From: Chlorogloea sp. CCALA 695 | GTDB taxonomy: Bacteria; Cyanobacteriota; Cyanobacteriia; Cyanobacteriales; Chroococcidiopsidaceae | DNA length: 64,000 nucleotides | Direction of reading: 5' to 3' | Assembly (NCBI RefSeq): GCF_003003885.1 | Contig: NZ_PVWN01000011.1 | Coordinates: 50,333-114,332 of the forward strand | In this document: piece by piece, positions 38,021-46,635 of the stretch | Numbering within the stretch: position 1 is the stretch's first letter | Layout of the letters: every line of letters starts with the position of its first letter | Program-made: the position numbers and the translations under genes | Notes under the pieces: generated by a model | Seen by the model: only the letters and a program-made list of their open reading frames with translations | Databases searched by the model: none | What the model was told of the DNA's origin: nothing

Positions 38021-38524
38021 AACCGATCTTTCTTGGTTCTAAATCCGGGGGGAGGGGTTAATCAGCAGGTTTTGAGCGGTCTATCTCTTTTTTACTAAAG
38101 TCTAGATATCTTACCTAGGTTCCTTCCTTGGCAAAGTTCGTTTAAAAACTGCACTAGGCGCGACTTGTATTGGTAGTTATCAATAAAAATTTGTATTTTT
38201 AAATCAAAAACCGTCCTAAACACAGCTAATAAATATATTTGTTTTCCTTATGACTGAAATAAGTTTCAAAAAACCAGTCTCTAGGAGGAATATTATGTTA
38301 AGAAAACTAGCGATTATGTACTTAATAGTAAGTGTATCCTCTAAAAAACTTATCTAGCTAGACTTTATAAATAAAGTAGGTTTTTAGAGGAAATCGAAAT
38401 AGCTACTAAAACCTCCGGCTTTTTTATCAGCTTTAGTTGAGTAAGTTAATTTATTCGGTACACTAAAGAACACTATTTTTTGCTAATAATCGGTGAAAAA
38501 GATTAAGAAAAAGGAACATACAAT
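38021..38524. other. Long spacer with a leader-like ORF and hairpin
   Basis: A gap of about 500 bases upstream of the Thr-rich exported protein. Apart from the short ORF and hairpin listed next I see nothing definite; a second GC-rich motif (CCTCCGGCTTTTTT, near 38413-38426) could pair with GGAGG-type sequence or serve as part of a terminator. Confidence 0.5.
38295..38357 (+). CDS. Possible 20-residue leader peptide
   Basis: A 20-codon frame starts at ATG 38295 with a perfect AGGAGG Shine-Dalgarno six bases upstream (38283-38288), much stronger than most in this window. It encodes a hydrophobic peptide beginning MLRKLAIMYLIV and ending KKLI. A stem of 11 bp (TCCTCTAAAAA 38337-38347 with TTTTTAGAGGA 38381-38391) begins inside its last codons. 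This resembles a leader-attenuator layout, but it could be a small membrane protein or chance. The next gene starts 168 bases downstream of its stop. Confidence 0.4.
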   Translation: MLRKLAIMYLIVSVSSKKLI

Positions 38525-39220
38525 ATGAAGATTTCTAGTTTATCTAAAACTGTTTGGGCAAGTGCTTTTATTTTTAGTTTAGCTACTTTGCCAGTAGTCC
38601 CAGTTTCTGCTCAAGATAGCACAGGTACAGGTACTACATCTGGTGGTACAGGAAGCGGAACAACGGGTACTGGTACAGGAAGCGGAACAACGACAACCCC
38701 CGGTACCGGGAGTAGCAGTACAGGAAGCGGAACGACAACTCCCAGTACCGGGAGTAGCAGTACAGGAAGCGGAACAACAGGTATAGGGACAGACACAACA
38801 ACTCCCAGTACAGGAAGCGGAACAACAGGTATAGGGACAGACACAACAACTCCCAGTACCGGGAGTACCACTACAGGAACCGGAACAACAGGAACAACAG
38901 GAACAACAGGAACAACAGGAACAACAGGAACAACAGTCACTCCTAGCGTCGGTAGCACGACGACGGATACAACCACAACAACGACAACAACCCCTAATAC
39001 CGGTAGTACGACCACGGACACCAGCTTACCCAGCCCCACAACAGGTACAGGGACAGAAACCACCACTTATCAACAAACAAGCCCAGCTAGTAGCGAACGT
39101 ACTTTTGATTGGGGATGGCTAGGATTATTAGGTTTAATTGGTTTGGCGGGTAGGCTTGCTAAACGTCAAGGACCTACCGTTTACAGCGATCCTTACCAGA
39201 CAACTAGCTCTAAACATTAA
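38525..39220 (+). CDS. Thr/Gly-rich exported protein with WGxxGxxG-type C-terminal anchor
   Basis: A 231-residue protein with a signal peptide (about 1-29, cut after VSA), about 155 residues of Thr, Gly and Ser repeats, and a C-terminal segment FDWGWLGLLGLIGLAGRL with basic residues after it. WGWLGLLG fits the WGxxGxxG-CTERM pattern, a putative sorting signal of cyanobacterial surface proteins. The repeat DNA includes six 9-bp copies of GGAACAACA at 38882-38935, likely to vary in length. The Thr-rich region may be glycosylated or act as a cell-wall spacer; this is inference. A Shine-Dalgarno AAGGAA precedes the ATG. Confidence 0.8.
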   Translation: MKISSLSKTVWASAFIFSLATLPVVPVSAQDSTGTGTTSGGTGSGTTGTGTGSGTTTTPGTGSSSTGSGTTTPSTGSSSTGSGTTGIGTDTTTPSTGSGTTGIGTDTTTPSTGSTTTGTGTTGTTGTTGTTGTTGTTVTPSVGSTTTDTTTTTTTTPNTGSTTTDTSLPSPTTGTGTETTTYQQTSPASSERTFDWGWLGLLGLIGLAGRLAKRQGPTVYSDPYQTTSSKH

Positions 39221-39228
39221 AATTAAAA

Positions 39229-39259
39229 AAAGGAACTGCGATCGCATCGCGGTTCCTTT
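39229..39259. terminator. Terminator hairpin after the Thr-rich protein gene
   Basis: AAAGGAACTGCGAT (39229-39242) pairs with ATCGCGGTTCCTTT (39246-39259) with one G-T wobble and a 3-base loop. The A-run on the left gives a long T-run for the minus strand, so it can work in both directions. Confidence 0.75.
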
Positions 39260-39440
39260 AACAAAATACTGACATTGATTTTATCTGCTGATTTAGGCTT
39301 TTAACAATACTTCCTCTCAGGCTTCGGTAATAATTAACATTGTTAATAATGGTAGTAAGTTAAGTTTCATTAGTTATTACTTACTACTTAATACAGAGAT
39401 TTCACGCGATCGCCTACATTATCTCAACCTATCTAACACG

Positions 39441-39477
39441 ATGTTCTAAAAGTTACGACCCATAGCTTTTAGAACAT
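39441..39477 (+). terminator. Orphan terminator-like hairpin
   Basis: ATGTTCTAAAAG (39441-39452) and CTTTTAGAACAT (39466-39477) form a perfect 12-bp stem with a 13-base loop and TCTTTTA after it. It stands about 180 bases after the previous terminator with no gene in between, so it could end an unannotated small RNA. Confidence 0.45.
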
Positions 39478-39803
39478 TCTTTTAGGTAAATAGTGCTATG
39501 CTTTCTTGGGTAAAATTCCTTTAGTTACCTGAATTTGTTTAGAGTTATTAGTAATAATTTTTTCACATTTTTGCTGCTGATAAGGCTAAATATATAATCT
39601 TTTGTTGGTCACTTTTATACTCGTGCTTTTATAAGTTAATCGGCTTAGGTTTTAAAATATAAATTAAAATTGAGGTTTGCAAGATAGAAAACGAAACTAA
39701 AAGCTACCTAAGCCTATAGAATAAATTTTGATAGAAATTTAAAGAGTTAATTTGCTACTATTAAAAAATAGTACCGTCAAGAAAAAGTTAAGGAGAAAAC
39801 ACT

Positions 39804-40028
39804 ATGCCACATACAATTGTTACTAATATCTGTGAAGGCGTTGCTGATTGCGTAGATGCTTGTCCTGTAGCTTGTATTCATGAAGGGCCAAGCAAAAATG
39901 TTAAAGGCACAGGTTGGTACTGGATTGATTTTGCGACTTGTATAGATTGTGGCATTTGCATTCAAGTTTGTCCGGTAGTAGATGCGATCGTTCCTGAAGA
40001 AAAACCGGAATTGCAACAAACACCGTAA
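39804..40028 (+). CDS. 2[4Fe-4S] bacterial-type ferredoxin
   Basis: A 74-residue ferredoxin. The first cluster motif is atypical, CEGVADCVDACPVACI (residues 10-25), and the second is CIDCGICIQVCP (about 49-60). The longer spacing in the first motif resembles the Azotobacter-type or FdxA-like group that may hold a 3Fe or 4Fe cluster. It stands 81 bases ahead of the ABC ATPase gene on the same strand. Redox partner unknown. Confidence 0.9.
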   Translation: MPHTIVTNICEGVADCVDACPVACIHEGPSKNVKGTGWYWIDFATCIDCGICIQVCPVVDAIVPEEKPELQQTP

Positions 40029-40109
40029 GATTAATAGTCTTAGCTTTTAGTTAAGTTGAACTGGAAGCTGAGAATTATCAGATTGTAACTAATTTCTCCC
40101 CGAAGCTAA

Positions 40110-40847
40110 ATGTTAGATCAGCAAAATGCCCCTTTATTAGAAGTTGAAAATGTCTGGGCTGGTTATATTAAAGACTTGGATATTTTACAAGGTATAAATT
40201 TCCACATTTTGCCCGGAGAATTAGTTGCAGTAATTGGGCCAAATGGCGCAGGAAAATCAACTTTAGCTAAAACAATTTTTGGCTTATTGACTCCCCATAA
40301 AGGCAACATTACCTTTAAAGGAGAAAAGATTGCTGGACTAAAATCAAATCAAATTGTCAAAAGAGGAATGTGCTATGTTCCGCAAATTGCTAATGTGTTT
40401 CCCTCCTTAAGTGTAGAAGAAAACCTAGAAATGGGTGCTTTTATTCGCAATATCTCTTTAGTTAGTCTAAAGAATAAAATTTACGATACATTTCCCGGTT
40501 TAGCTAATCGGCGACAACAAAAAGCCGGAACTTTATCCGGGGGAGAAAGGCAAATGTTGGCAATGGGTAAAGCCTTGATGTTAGAACCAGATTTATTATT
40601 GCTAGACGAACCCAGCGCCGCCTTATCTCCGGTATTGGTAGGCAGTGTATTTGAGCAAATCAAACAAATAAATCAAAGTGGTACGGCAATTGTTTTAGTC
40701 GAACAAAATGCCCGTAAAGCCTTGTCAATGGCGCATCGAGGATATGTATTAGATACGGGTTGCGATCGCATTACAGGGAATGGACAAGATTTACTTAACG
40801 ATCCCAAAGTTGGAGAATTGTATTTAGGGGCGGGAATGGCTCATTAA
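40110..40847 (+). CDS. LivF-type ABC transporter ATP-binding protein
   Basis: A 245-residue ABC ATPase of the branched-chain/neutral amino acid type: Walker A GPNGAGKST (about 44-52), signature LSGGERQMLAMG (about 142-153) and Walker B LLLLDEPSAALSP. No permease, LivG or binding-protein gene is adjacent, so it must work with subunits encoded elsewhere; cyanobacterial NatE would be a candidate identity. The JAMM peptidase gene begins two bases after its stop. Confidence 0.88.
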   Translation: MLDQQNAPLLEVENVWAGYIKDLDILQGINFHILPGELVAVIGPNGAGKSTLAKTIFGLLTPHKGNITFKGEKIAGLKSNQIVKRGMCYVPQIANVFPSLSVEENLEMGAFIRNISLVSLKNKIYDTFPGLANRRQQKAGTLSGGERQMLAMGKALMLEPDLLLLDEPSAALSPVLVGSVFEQIKQINQSGTAIVLVEQNARKALSMAHRGYVLDTGCDRITGNGQDLLNDPKVGELYLGAGMAH

Positions 40848-40849
40848 GT

Positions 40850-41341
40850 ATGGTTTTAAAGCTTTCTAACCATCATCTAAAAGCCATTTGTCAGCATGGC
40901 GAAAGCACATACCCTAACGAGTGCTGCGGTTTATTGTTGGGTAAAGTAGTCAATGACTGTAAAACTGTAGTAGAAGTTAGAGCAACGGAAAACGTTTGGA
41001 ATGCGGAAGCGGCGCAATTATTTAGCGGGGTGGAAGGGAATAGAGAAACAAATCAACTTAGCAATTACACGATTTCTCCCCAAACCATGCTAGAAGTGCA
41101 AAAAGAAGTACGCGATCGCACCTTGCAGATTATCGGGATTTATCACTCACACCCCAATCATCCCGCCATTGCCTCAGAGTGCGATCGCCTATATGCGTGG
41201 GAACAATACTCCTATATTATTGTGTCGGTAATGGCAGGGAAAGCCCAAAAATTACTCTGCTGGGAATTAGATAGCGAGTTCAACTTTCAAGCAGAGGAAA
41301 TTATTATTGTTAATAACTTAGAGAAATCTAAAACAAAGTAG
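40850..41341 (+). CDS. JAMM/Mov34-family metallopeptidase (M67)
   Basis: A 163-residue zinc isopeptidase-like protein. The metal motif is complete: HSHPNHPAIASECD (HxHx7SxxD, about residues 97-110), with the upstream catalytic glutamate in NECCG (about 23-27). Bacterial members cleave ubiquitin-like sulfur carriers from target proteins (for example Mec+ acting on CysO). The next gene encodes a MoeB/ThiF adenylating enzyme with a rhodanese domain, the activating side of such pathways, which supports a sulfur-carrier role. No ThiS/MoaD-type carrier gene is seen nearby. Confidence 0.9.
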   Translation: MVLKLSNHHLKAICQHGESTYPNECCGLLLGKVVNDCKTVVEVRATENVWNAEAAQLFSGVEGNRETNQLSNYTISPQTMLEVQKEVRDRTLQIIGIYHSHPNHPAIASECDRLYAWEQYSYIIVSVMAGKAQKLLCWELDSEFNFQAEEIIIVNNLEKSKTK

Positions 41342-41385
41342 GTTGTTTTTGGATAGGATCTTATTTCGTTCCCTAATTAGTTGCC

Positions 41386-42558
41386 ATGCTCAATCCTAAC
41401 TTGGATGAAATTCAGTTAAACAAAGAAGAATACGAACGTTATTCTCGCCATATTATCTTGCCAGAAGTGGGGCTAGAAGGGCAAAAACGCCTTAAAGCTG
41501 CAAGCGTACTGTGTATTGGTACGGGGGGTTTGGGATCTCCCTTACTGCTATACTTAGCGGCGGCGGGAGTAGGACGCATTGGAATTGTCGATTTTGATGT
41601 AGTTGATAACTCTAACTTGCATCGCCAAGTAATTCATAGCACCTCCTGGGTAGGTAAACCCAAAATTGAATCGGCTAAAAATCGAGTTTTAGAAATCAAT
41701 CCCAATTGTCAGGTAGATTTGTACGAAACTCGGATAAGTGCAGAAAATGCCCTAGAGTTAGTAGAACCTTACGATATTATTGTCGATGGGACGGATAACT
41801 TTCCTACCCGCTACTTAGTCAATGATGCTTGTGTGTTGTTAAATAAGCCGAATGTCTACGGCTCAATTTTCCGTTTTGAAGGACAAGCCACAGTTTTTAA
41901 TTACCAAGGCGGCCCAAATTACCGCGATTTGTACCCCGAACCCCCACCTCCTGGGATGGTTCCTTCGTGTGCGGAAGGCGGCGTACTTGGTGTTTTGTGC
42001 GGCATTATTGGCACTATCCAGGCAACGGAGGCGGTTAAGATTATTTTGGGTCAAGGCAACACTTTGAGCGGTAGGTTGCTGCTGTACAACGCCTTAGATA
42101 TGAAGTTTAGAGAGCTAAAGCTGCGACCTAATCCTGTCCGTCCAGTAATTGAAAAGTTGATAGATTACGAGGAATTTTGCGGCATTCCGCAAGCCAAAGC
42201 AGAGGAGGAAAAACAAAGAATGGAGTTAGCAGAAATTACGGTGCAAGAGTTGCAAGCATTGATTGATAGCGGTGCAAAGGATTTTGTATTGCTAGATGTT
42301 CGCAATCCCAACGAGTATGAAATTGCCCAAATTCCGGGATCAGTTTTAGTCCCGTTACCAGATATTGAAAGCGGACAAGGAGTAGCTAAAGTTAAAGAAT
42401 TACTCAACGGTCATCGCCTCATTGCTCATTGTAAGATGGGCGGACGCTCGGCGAAAGCTTTAGCAATTCTCAAAGATGCGGGAATTGAGGGAACTAATGT
42501 TAAAGGTGGTATTACAGCTTGGAGTCAGGAAGTTGATCCTTCTGTACCAGAATATTAA
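41386..42558 (+). CDS. moeB: MoeB/ThiF-type adenylyltransferase with C-terminal rhodanese domain
   Basis: E1-like enzyme of 390 residues that adenylates the C-terminal glycine of sulfur carriers such as MoaD; the C-terminal rhodanese domain then supplies sulfur. Visible motifs: GTGGLGSPLLLYLAAAGVG (about 45-63), DFDVVDNSNLHRQ (about 68-80), the conserved cysteine of PSCAEGGVLG (about 195) and the rhodanese loop HCKMGGRS (Cys about 350). This MoeZR-like layout is common in actinobacteria and cyanobacteria. It is 44 bases downstream of the JAMM gene. Confidence 0.9.
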   Translation: MLNPNLDEIQLNKEEYERYSRHIILPEVGLEGQKRLKAASVLCIGTGGLGSPLLLYLAAAGVGRIGIVDFDVVDNSNLHRQVIHSTSWVGKPKIESAKNRVLEINPNCQVDLYETRISAENALELVEPYDIIVDGTDNFPTRYLVNDACVLLNKPNVYGSIFRFEGQATVFNYQGGPNYRDLYPEPPPPGMVPSCAEGGVLGVLCGIIGTIQATEAVKIILGQGNTLSGRLLLYNALDMKFRELKLRPNPVRPVIEKLIDYEEFCGIPQAKAEEEKQRMELAEITVQELQALIDSGAKDFVLLDVRNPNEYEIAQIPGSVLVPLPDIESGQGVAKVKELLNGHRLIAHCKMGGRSAKALAILKDAGIEGTNVKGGITAWSQEVDPSVPEY

Positions 42559-42586
42559 ACCACCTCCTCTAATCAATTACTGGGCT

Positions 42587-43924
42587 TTATTTTCCCCCCT
42601 TTTTTAGGGGGGATTGATTGGTAACTAAGCCTTGAGAAGTTGCGCCCCAAATTGCTGATAAAATTACCCAATTTAAAGTATTAGTGCGAAAGTCAAATAA
42701 AGTAACGTCTACAGTATTAAAAAGGGTGATAGATAGAAAAGTAAGGATGTAACTAAAAAATATTAGTTTGTCTTGGCTGGGTAATGGGCGATCGCCTATA
42801 AGTAAAATAATAGCCAAAACTATTACTATACCGACTAAACTACATAGTAAAAGTGTTGTAGGAATCCCCGTTTCTGCCGTCAGCATTAAAAAAAAGTTGT
42901 GAGGATGTCCTAGCCACAGGTGCATTTTTGCTTCGTAAAGGGAAGTAAAGTTACGCAGCCCCCAACCAGTCCAAGGACGCGCGATCGTCAAATCCCAAGC
43001 AAATTTCCATTGAGTAGTTCTCAGCAATGCTAGGGGGCGGTCTGGGTATAATTGGTCAGTTAGCCGCGCCCAAAAGAAAGCTGGGACAATTTTTCTAAAT
43101 AATTCTTGTACTGGTGATGGGGCATAAGCTGCGAGTAAAATACTGCAAAAAATCGCACTTACTCCAGCTATTAACCAGCGCCAACGAAGATAAATAGCGT
43201 AAGCTAAAAGTGCAAAAATTGCGATCGCCCAAGCGTTGCGAGAGTTGGTCAAAATTAAAGCGATTAAGTTACCAATAGTCGCTACCAGCAAAAATATTAA
43301 AGTAAAATACTTAGGCTTAGTTAAGCTAAATTCTTGATAGGTTTGCAGCAGTAAGCCCAAACTAAAGATAAAAGCAATTACTAAGTAGCCCGCTAAAATA
43401 TTGGCATAGACAAATATAGAGGACATTCGCCCCACAGGATTGCCGAAAAGATCGAGTTTCCAACCTAATAATGGTTGTAAATTTGTGGGAGTAACCCAAC
43501 CTAAAAATAATTGTCCTAATCCAATAATTACTACGGGGATAGAAGAAATTACCAATAGCCAGCTAAGGCGGCGCAGTTGAAACGGAGTACGAATCAACTC
43601 GCTAAAGCCAGAAAACAAAATAAAGAAGGGTAAGAAGTTAAATAAGCCTAAAAAAGCATCGCCACGATGAACAGCAAAGCCCATAGTAACGACAAGTAAA
43701 ACGGCTAAAGTTGCTATTCCCCAATTTAAGGGACGGTGGATTAAGCTTTTGTAATGCTTTTGCCAAGTAATTAAGATGGCAATGAGAATAAACGATGCCC
43801 CTACTGATGGCAACAAAGGCAACAATAACACCCCTATTTGGGCATAGTTCCAATTAAATTGCAAGTACGGGCAGCAATGCTGTTGTAGTTTCCGATAATA
43901 GGGCTTTAAACTGTCTCCCAGCAC
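42587..43924 (-). CDS. O-antigen ligase / polymerase-like membrane protein (Wzy_C)
   Basis: A 445-residue protein with about ten hydrophobic segments and a large loop containing 'TGWGLRNF...GHPHNFFLML' (about 325-355), the hallmark of the O-antigen ligase/Wzy family that joins or polymerises glycans on the periplasmic side. The start is GTG 43924, inside the end of the YaaW gene (16 bases or more of overlap), so translation is coupled. Its last codons lie in a dispersed palindrome, which seems to have replaced the original C-terminus. The glycan substrate is unknown. Confidence 0.82.
   Translation of the reverse strand: MLGDSLKPYYRKLQQHCCPYLQFNWNYAQIGVLLLPLLPSVGASFILIAILITWQKHYKSLIHRPLNWGIATLAVLLVVTMGFAVHRGDAFLGLFNFLPFFILFSGFSELIRTPFQLRRLSWLLVISSIPVVIIGLGQLFLGWVTPTNLQPLLGWKLDLFGNPVGRMSSIFVYANILAGYLVIAFIFSLGLLLQTYQEFSLTKPKYFTLIFLLVATIGNLIALILTNSRNAWAIAIFALLAYAIYLRWRWLIAGVSAIFCSILLAAYAPSPVQELFRKIVPAFFWARLTDQLYPDRPLALLRTTQWKFAWDLTIARPWTGWGLRNFTSLYEAKMHLWLGHPHNFFLMLTAETGIPTTLLLCSLVGIVIVLAIILLIGDRPLPSQDKLIFFSYILTFLSITLFNTVDVTLFDFRTNTLNWVILSAIWGATSQGLVTNQSPLKKGGK
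42594..42614. repeat. Dispersed CCCCCC-TTTTTTA-GGGGGG palindrome
   Basis: The same arm sequence as in the array at 1144-1337. It contains the 3' codons of the O-antigen ligase-like gene, whose last residues (SPLKKGGK) are encoded by it. Confidence 0.75.
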
Positions 43925-44721
43925 GCTTCTTCTGCACGGGTAAGACGAATTTGAGCTAAAGCAAAGATAATCGGAATAATTCGCCCGTAGTTAGTAGATA
44001 TTGACCGCCAACCTAAATCAGCAAAAAACCACGTCCATAGCACTGGGCCCATACAAGCAAAAATGCCTCTAGCAGCGCCATAACGGGCGGCGCTTTGAAG
44101 TACGAGTTTGCCTTGCAACTGCATGGCGGCGGCGGTTCCACCTTTAATTAAAGCTTCTTTTGCTACTTGATAGCTGGCAAACTGAAGGGCAAATTGACGG
44201 GCAATTTGTTGTAGCAATATCGGCTGAATAATCGAACTAACTGCGATCGCACTACCACCTTTGACTAATAAAGCTAAAGGATCACGCTGTACCGCTAAGG
44301 GTAAGGGTTCCGATAGTTCGCACTTGGCTAGAGATTTTTGGATTTTAGCAGTTAATTGAGAGAAATCGTTTTGGGGTAATTGTTTCCAAGCTTTGCCTAA
44401 TAGGTTTAAAAATACCTCAGCTTCTAAATCAGTAGTAGCGAGGTTGTTAGAGTAGGGAATTTTGAGATAGCGACACACTTGAATAATAGCGGTACGATAA
44501 GTTACGCGATCGCTACGTCCCCGTAAAACTGTTACCCCATCGGCAGCTAAGTAACGAAATCTTTGTTCAATCGCATCAAGCCAAGCTTCTCTATCTCTGC
44601 TTTGAATATCTATCGGTTGTGGCGTATGCACGTAGTCTAGAGGATTGAATCTTCGACAAAACAAGAGTTCTGTCAGTTGTTGCAATTCGTCTTCTGTAGC
44701 CAATTCCAGCGCCGATCTCAT
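43906..44721 (-). CDS. YaaW-family protein
   Basis: A 271-residue protein. The N-terminal half is helical and charged with 'LATEDELQQLTELLFCRRFNPLDY', and the C-terminal half has long Ala-rich helices that may associate with membranes (about 155-240). It matches the YaaW/UPF0174 type; function unknown. I take ATG 44721; a TTG three codons earlier is less likely. It overlaps the start of the O-antigen ligase-like gene by 19 bases. Confidence 0.75.
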   Translation of the reverse strand: MRSALELATEDELQQLTELLFCRRFNPLDYVHTPQPIDIQSRDREAWLDAIEQRFRYLAADGVTVLRGRSDRVTYRTAIIQVCRYLKIPYSNNLATTDLEAEVFLNLLGKAWKQLPQNDFSQLTAKIQKSLAKCELSEPLPLAVQRDPLALLVKGGSAIAVSSIIQPILLQQIARQFALQFASYQVAKEALIKGGTAAAMQLQGKLVLQSAARYGAARGIFACMGPVLWTWFFADLGWRSISTNYGRIIPIIFALAQIRLTRAEEACWETV

Positions 44722-44863
44722 TTCGTCCAATGTTTAACCCTCCAGACCCCAACTCGTTTTCTTATTCTACTCTTTGCTTTGAACGAGGATGCTAATTAAA
44801 ACAGTTTTAGTTTGCCATTGGTGGCGCGATTATTATGATTAAAACAGATACCACTAAATAATT

Positions 44864-45898
44864 ATGTTTGATGTTGCGATTATTGGCGCGGGGATGTCGG
44901 GGTTAATTTGCGCCCAGCAGTTGCAACAAGCTGGCTATCGGGTAGTTGTGGTAGAAAAGTCGCGCGGGTTGGGTGGACGAGTGACTACGCGCCGCTTACA
45001 GGATACTTGCGCCGATCGCGGTCTAAGTTATTTAATCGCCAATGGTGAACTAACCACAAGTTTTATTGAATTACTCACTTGCCAAGATATTTTGCAAGTG
45101 TGGACAGATACCGTACACGAATTTAGGGCTGATTTTGGGCTAAAAGCACTTAAAGGATCGCCTTTATATACTGCCCCAAATGGAATGAGTGCGATCGCCC
45201 GATTTTTGGCTAAAGATTTAGAAATTCAGCTAAGTAAGCGTGTAGTTAGTTTAAGTCTCGATCGCGATTGTTGGCATCTTCAGTTTGAAAACAGTAACAC
45301 CCAAGTAATAGCCAAAGCGGTAGTTGTCGCTATTCCCGCACCGCAAGCGTTGACGTTATTAAAACCCCTTGCTTTACCAGTAGTTTTAGATAGTTTGCGC
45401 CAAGTGGAATTTTCTAGTTGTATTAGCGTTATTGCTGGCTATCCTGCTAATATGCCCTTACCCGTTTGGCAAGCGTTAACAGTTATTGATGACGATACCC
45501 TAGCTTGGATTGGCAATGATAGTAGCAAACGTTTGGAAATGACTGCCCCTGTTTTTGTTTTCCATAGCGCCGCTAAATTCGCTCAAACTTATATCGATAC
45601 CGAAGATTTACAATCTGTAGGACAACAATTACTCAATAAAGCGGCTAAATTGTTCCCAGAATTTGCTAATCCCGATTGGCTGCGATGTGATCGTTGGCGT
45701 TATGCTTTTCCAACTATACCTTTAGCCGATAATTGCTTAAATGCTTCTACACCTCAACCATTAGTATGCTGCGGTGATTGGTGTGGAGGATTTAATTTAG
45801 AAGGTGCAATGCGATCGGGCAACGCTGCTGCTAAACAAATAAATCAAGTTCTTCAACTTTGTCCTGAACTACCAAAAAATGCTTTTTTACTTTTATAG
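44864..45898 (+). CDS. Renalase-like FAD-dependent oxidoreductase
   Basis: A 344-residue flavoprotein. The FAD loop VAIIGAGMSGL (4-14) is followed by VVVEKSRGLGGRVTTRR (about 27-43), as in amine oxidases and renalase-type enzymes, and the C-terminal flavin segment is CCGDWCGGFNLEGAMRSGNAAA (long motif, about 303-324). Renalases oxidise aberrant NAD(P)H isomers; whether that applies here is not known. It stands alone between divergent and convergent genes. Confidence 0.84.
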   Translation: MFDVAIIGAGMSGLICAQQLQQAGYRVVVVEKSRGLGGRVTTRRLQDTCADRGLSYLIANGELTTSFIELLTCQDILQVWTDTVHEFRADFGLKALKGSPLYTAPNGMSAIARFLAKDLEIQLSKRVVSLSLDRDCWHLQFENSNTQVIAKAVVVAIPAPQALTLLKPLALPVVLDSLRQVEFSSCISVIAGYPANMPLPVWQALTVIDDDTLAWIGNDSSKRLEMTAPVFVFHSAAKFAQTYIDTEDLQSVGQQLLNKAAKLFPEFANPDWLRCDRWRYAFPTIPLADNCLNASTPQPLVCCGDWCGGFNLEGAMRSGNAAAKQINQVLQLCPELPKNAFLLL

Positions 45899-45945
45899 GT
45901 AGCAAAAAATTCTCTGTACAAAATAGCAAAACAGGAAGTTGCTCA

Positions 45946-46284
45946 ATGAATAAACTAGACTTGTACCGCCAACTAATTCAGCAATCTCTAGAAAAACGAG
46001 CTAAACTACGCTCAAAAAGCGATCCGGTAGAAAGTCAAACAATTTTCGATCCTCAAAGCGATCGCTATTTGCTGATAAATGTAGGCTGGAAAAATAGTAA
46101 TACTCGTATTTATGGCTGTGTACTGCACGTAGATATTAGAGATGGAAAAATTTGGGTGCAGCATGATGGGACAGAAGATGCGATCGCCGATCAATTGGTA
46201 ACATTAGGAGTACCCAAGCAAGACATTGTACTGGCATACCATGCGCCCTATGTAAGACAGTATACAGAGTATGCCATAGGATGA
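45946..46284 (+). CDS. xisI: XisI-family protein
   Basis: A 112-residue protein of the XisI family, named for the fdxN-element excision control factor of Anabaena. The conserved C-terminal half reads HVDIRDGKIWVQHDGTED, then LGVPKQDIVLAYHAP and a final YTEYAIG. No xisH, which usually pairs with xisI, is found beside it, and there is no excision element visible. Many cyanobacteria have several xisH/xisI copies of unknown role. AGGAAG lies eleven bases ahead of the ATG. Confidence 0.9.
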   Translation: MNKLDLYRQLIQQSLEKRAKLRSKSDPVESQTIFDPQSDRYLLINVGWKNSNTRIYGCVLHVDIRDGKIWVQHDGTEDAIADQLVTLGVPKQDIVLAYHAPYVRQYTEYAIG

Positions 46285-46294
46285 ACTTCAATCA

Positions 46295-46573
46295 TTATTT
46301 TAAAGGATCGTGCCCCCAGTTTTTTAAAGAGTACAACCAACGCGAATGTTCGATATCCTTTGCAGGTTTTTGGGCGCTATGGCGATGCACGTAACTAATT
46401 ACTTTCTTCATATGCGATACGTCATCATCGCTATATTTGTCTTGCTTTTTCTGCAAGATATCAATAATTTTTTGCCCAGATTTATGACCAATTGATTCAT
46501 CATTACCATCTTTTTGTCCAACTTCCTTTGATTCCTCGGTTTCTAGCCAAGATTCAATCTCTTTTGGTGTCAT
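46295..46573 (-). CDS. DUF3140 protein
   Basis: A 92-residue protein. The C-terminal block MKKVISYVHRHSAQKP...HSRWLYSLKNWGHDPLK (about 56-92) matches DUF3140 as I recall it, where 'SLMNWGHDPLK' is the usual ending. Function unknown. The DUF2945 gene lies 62 bases upstream on the same strand; this pair often occurs together in bacteria and may be stress-related, which is inference. Confidence 0.82.
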   Translation of the reverse strand: MTPKEIESWLETEESKEVGQKDGNDESIGHKSGQKIIDILQKKQDKYSDDDVSHMKKVISYVHRHSAQKPAKDIEHSRWLYSLKNWGHDPLK

Positions 46574-46635
46574 ATTTACGGCTTACTTAAAATCTTTGAT
46601 GACAGTTTCAGTATCTTTACTCATAATTTAATTTT

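Larger units (their letters stand above)
39221..39803. other. Long intergenic region with an orphan hairpin
   Basis: A 583-base AT-rich gap before the ferredoxin gene. Besides the terminator at 39229 it holds an isolated 12-bp perfect hairpin (39441-39477). No protein frame is convincing. The last 20 bases carry a clear AAGGAG ribosome-binding site for the ferredoxin. Confidence 0.5.

Noticed and set aside
38611..39066. Long open frame on the minus strand inside the Thr-rich protein gene
   Set aside because: It is only the antisense reading of low-complexity repeats (all Val/Pro) with no ribosome-binding site.
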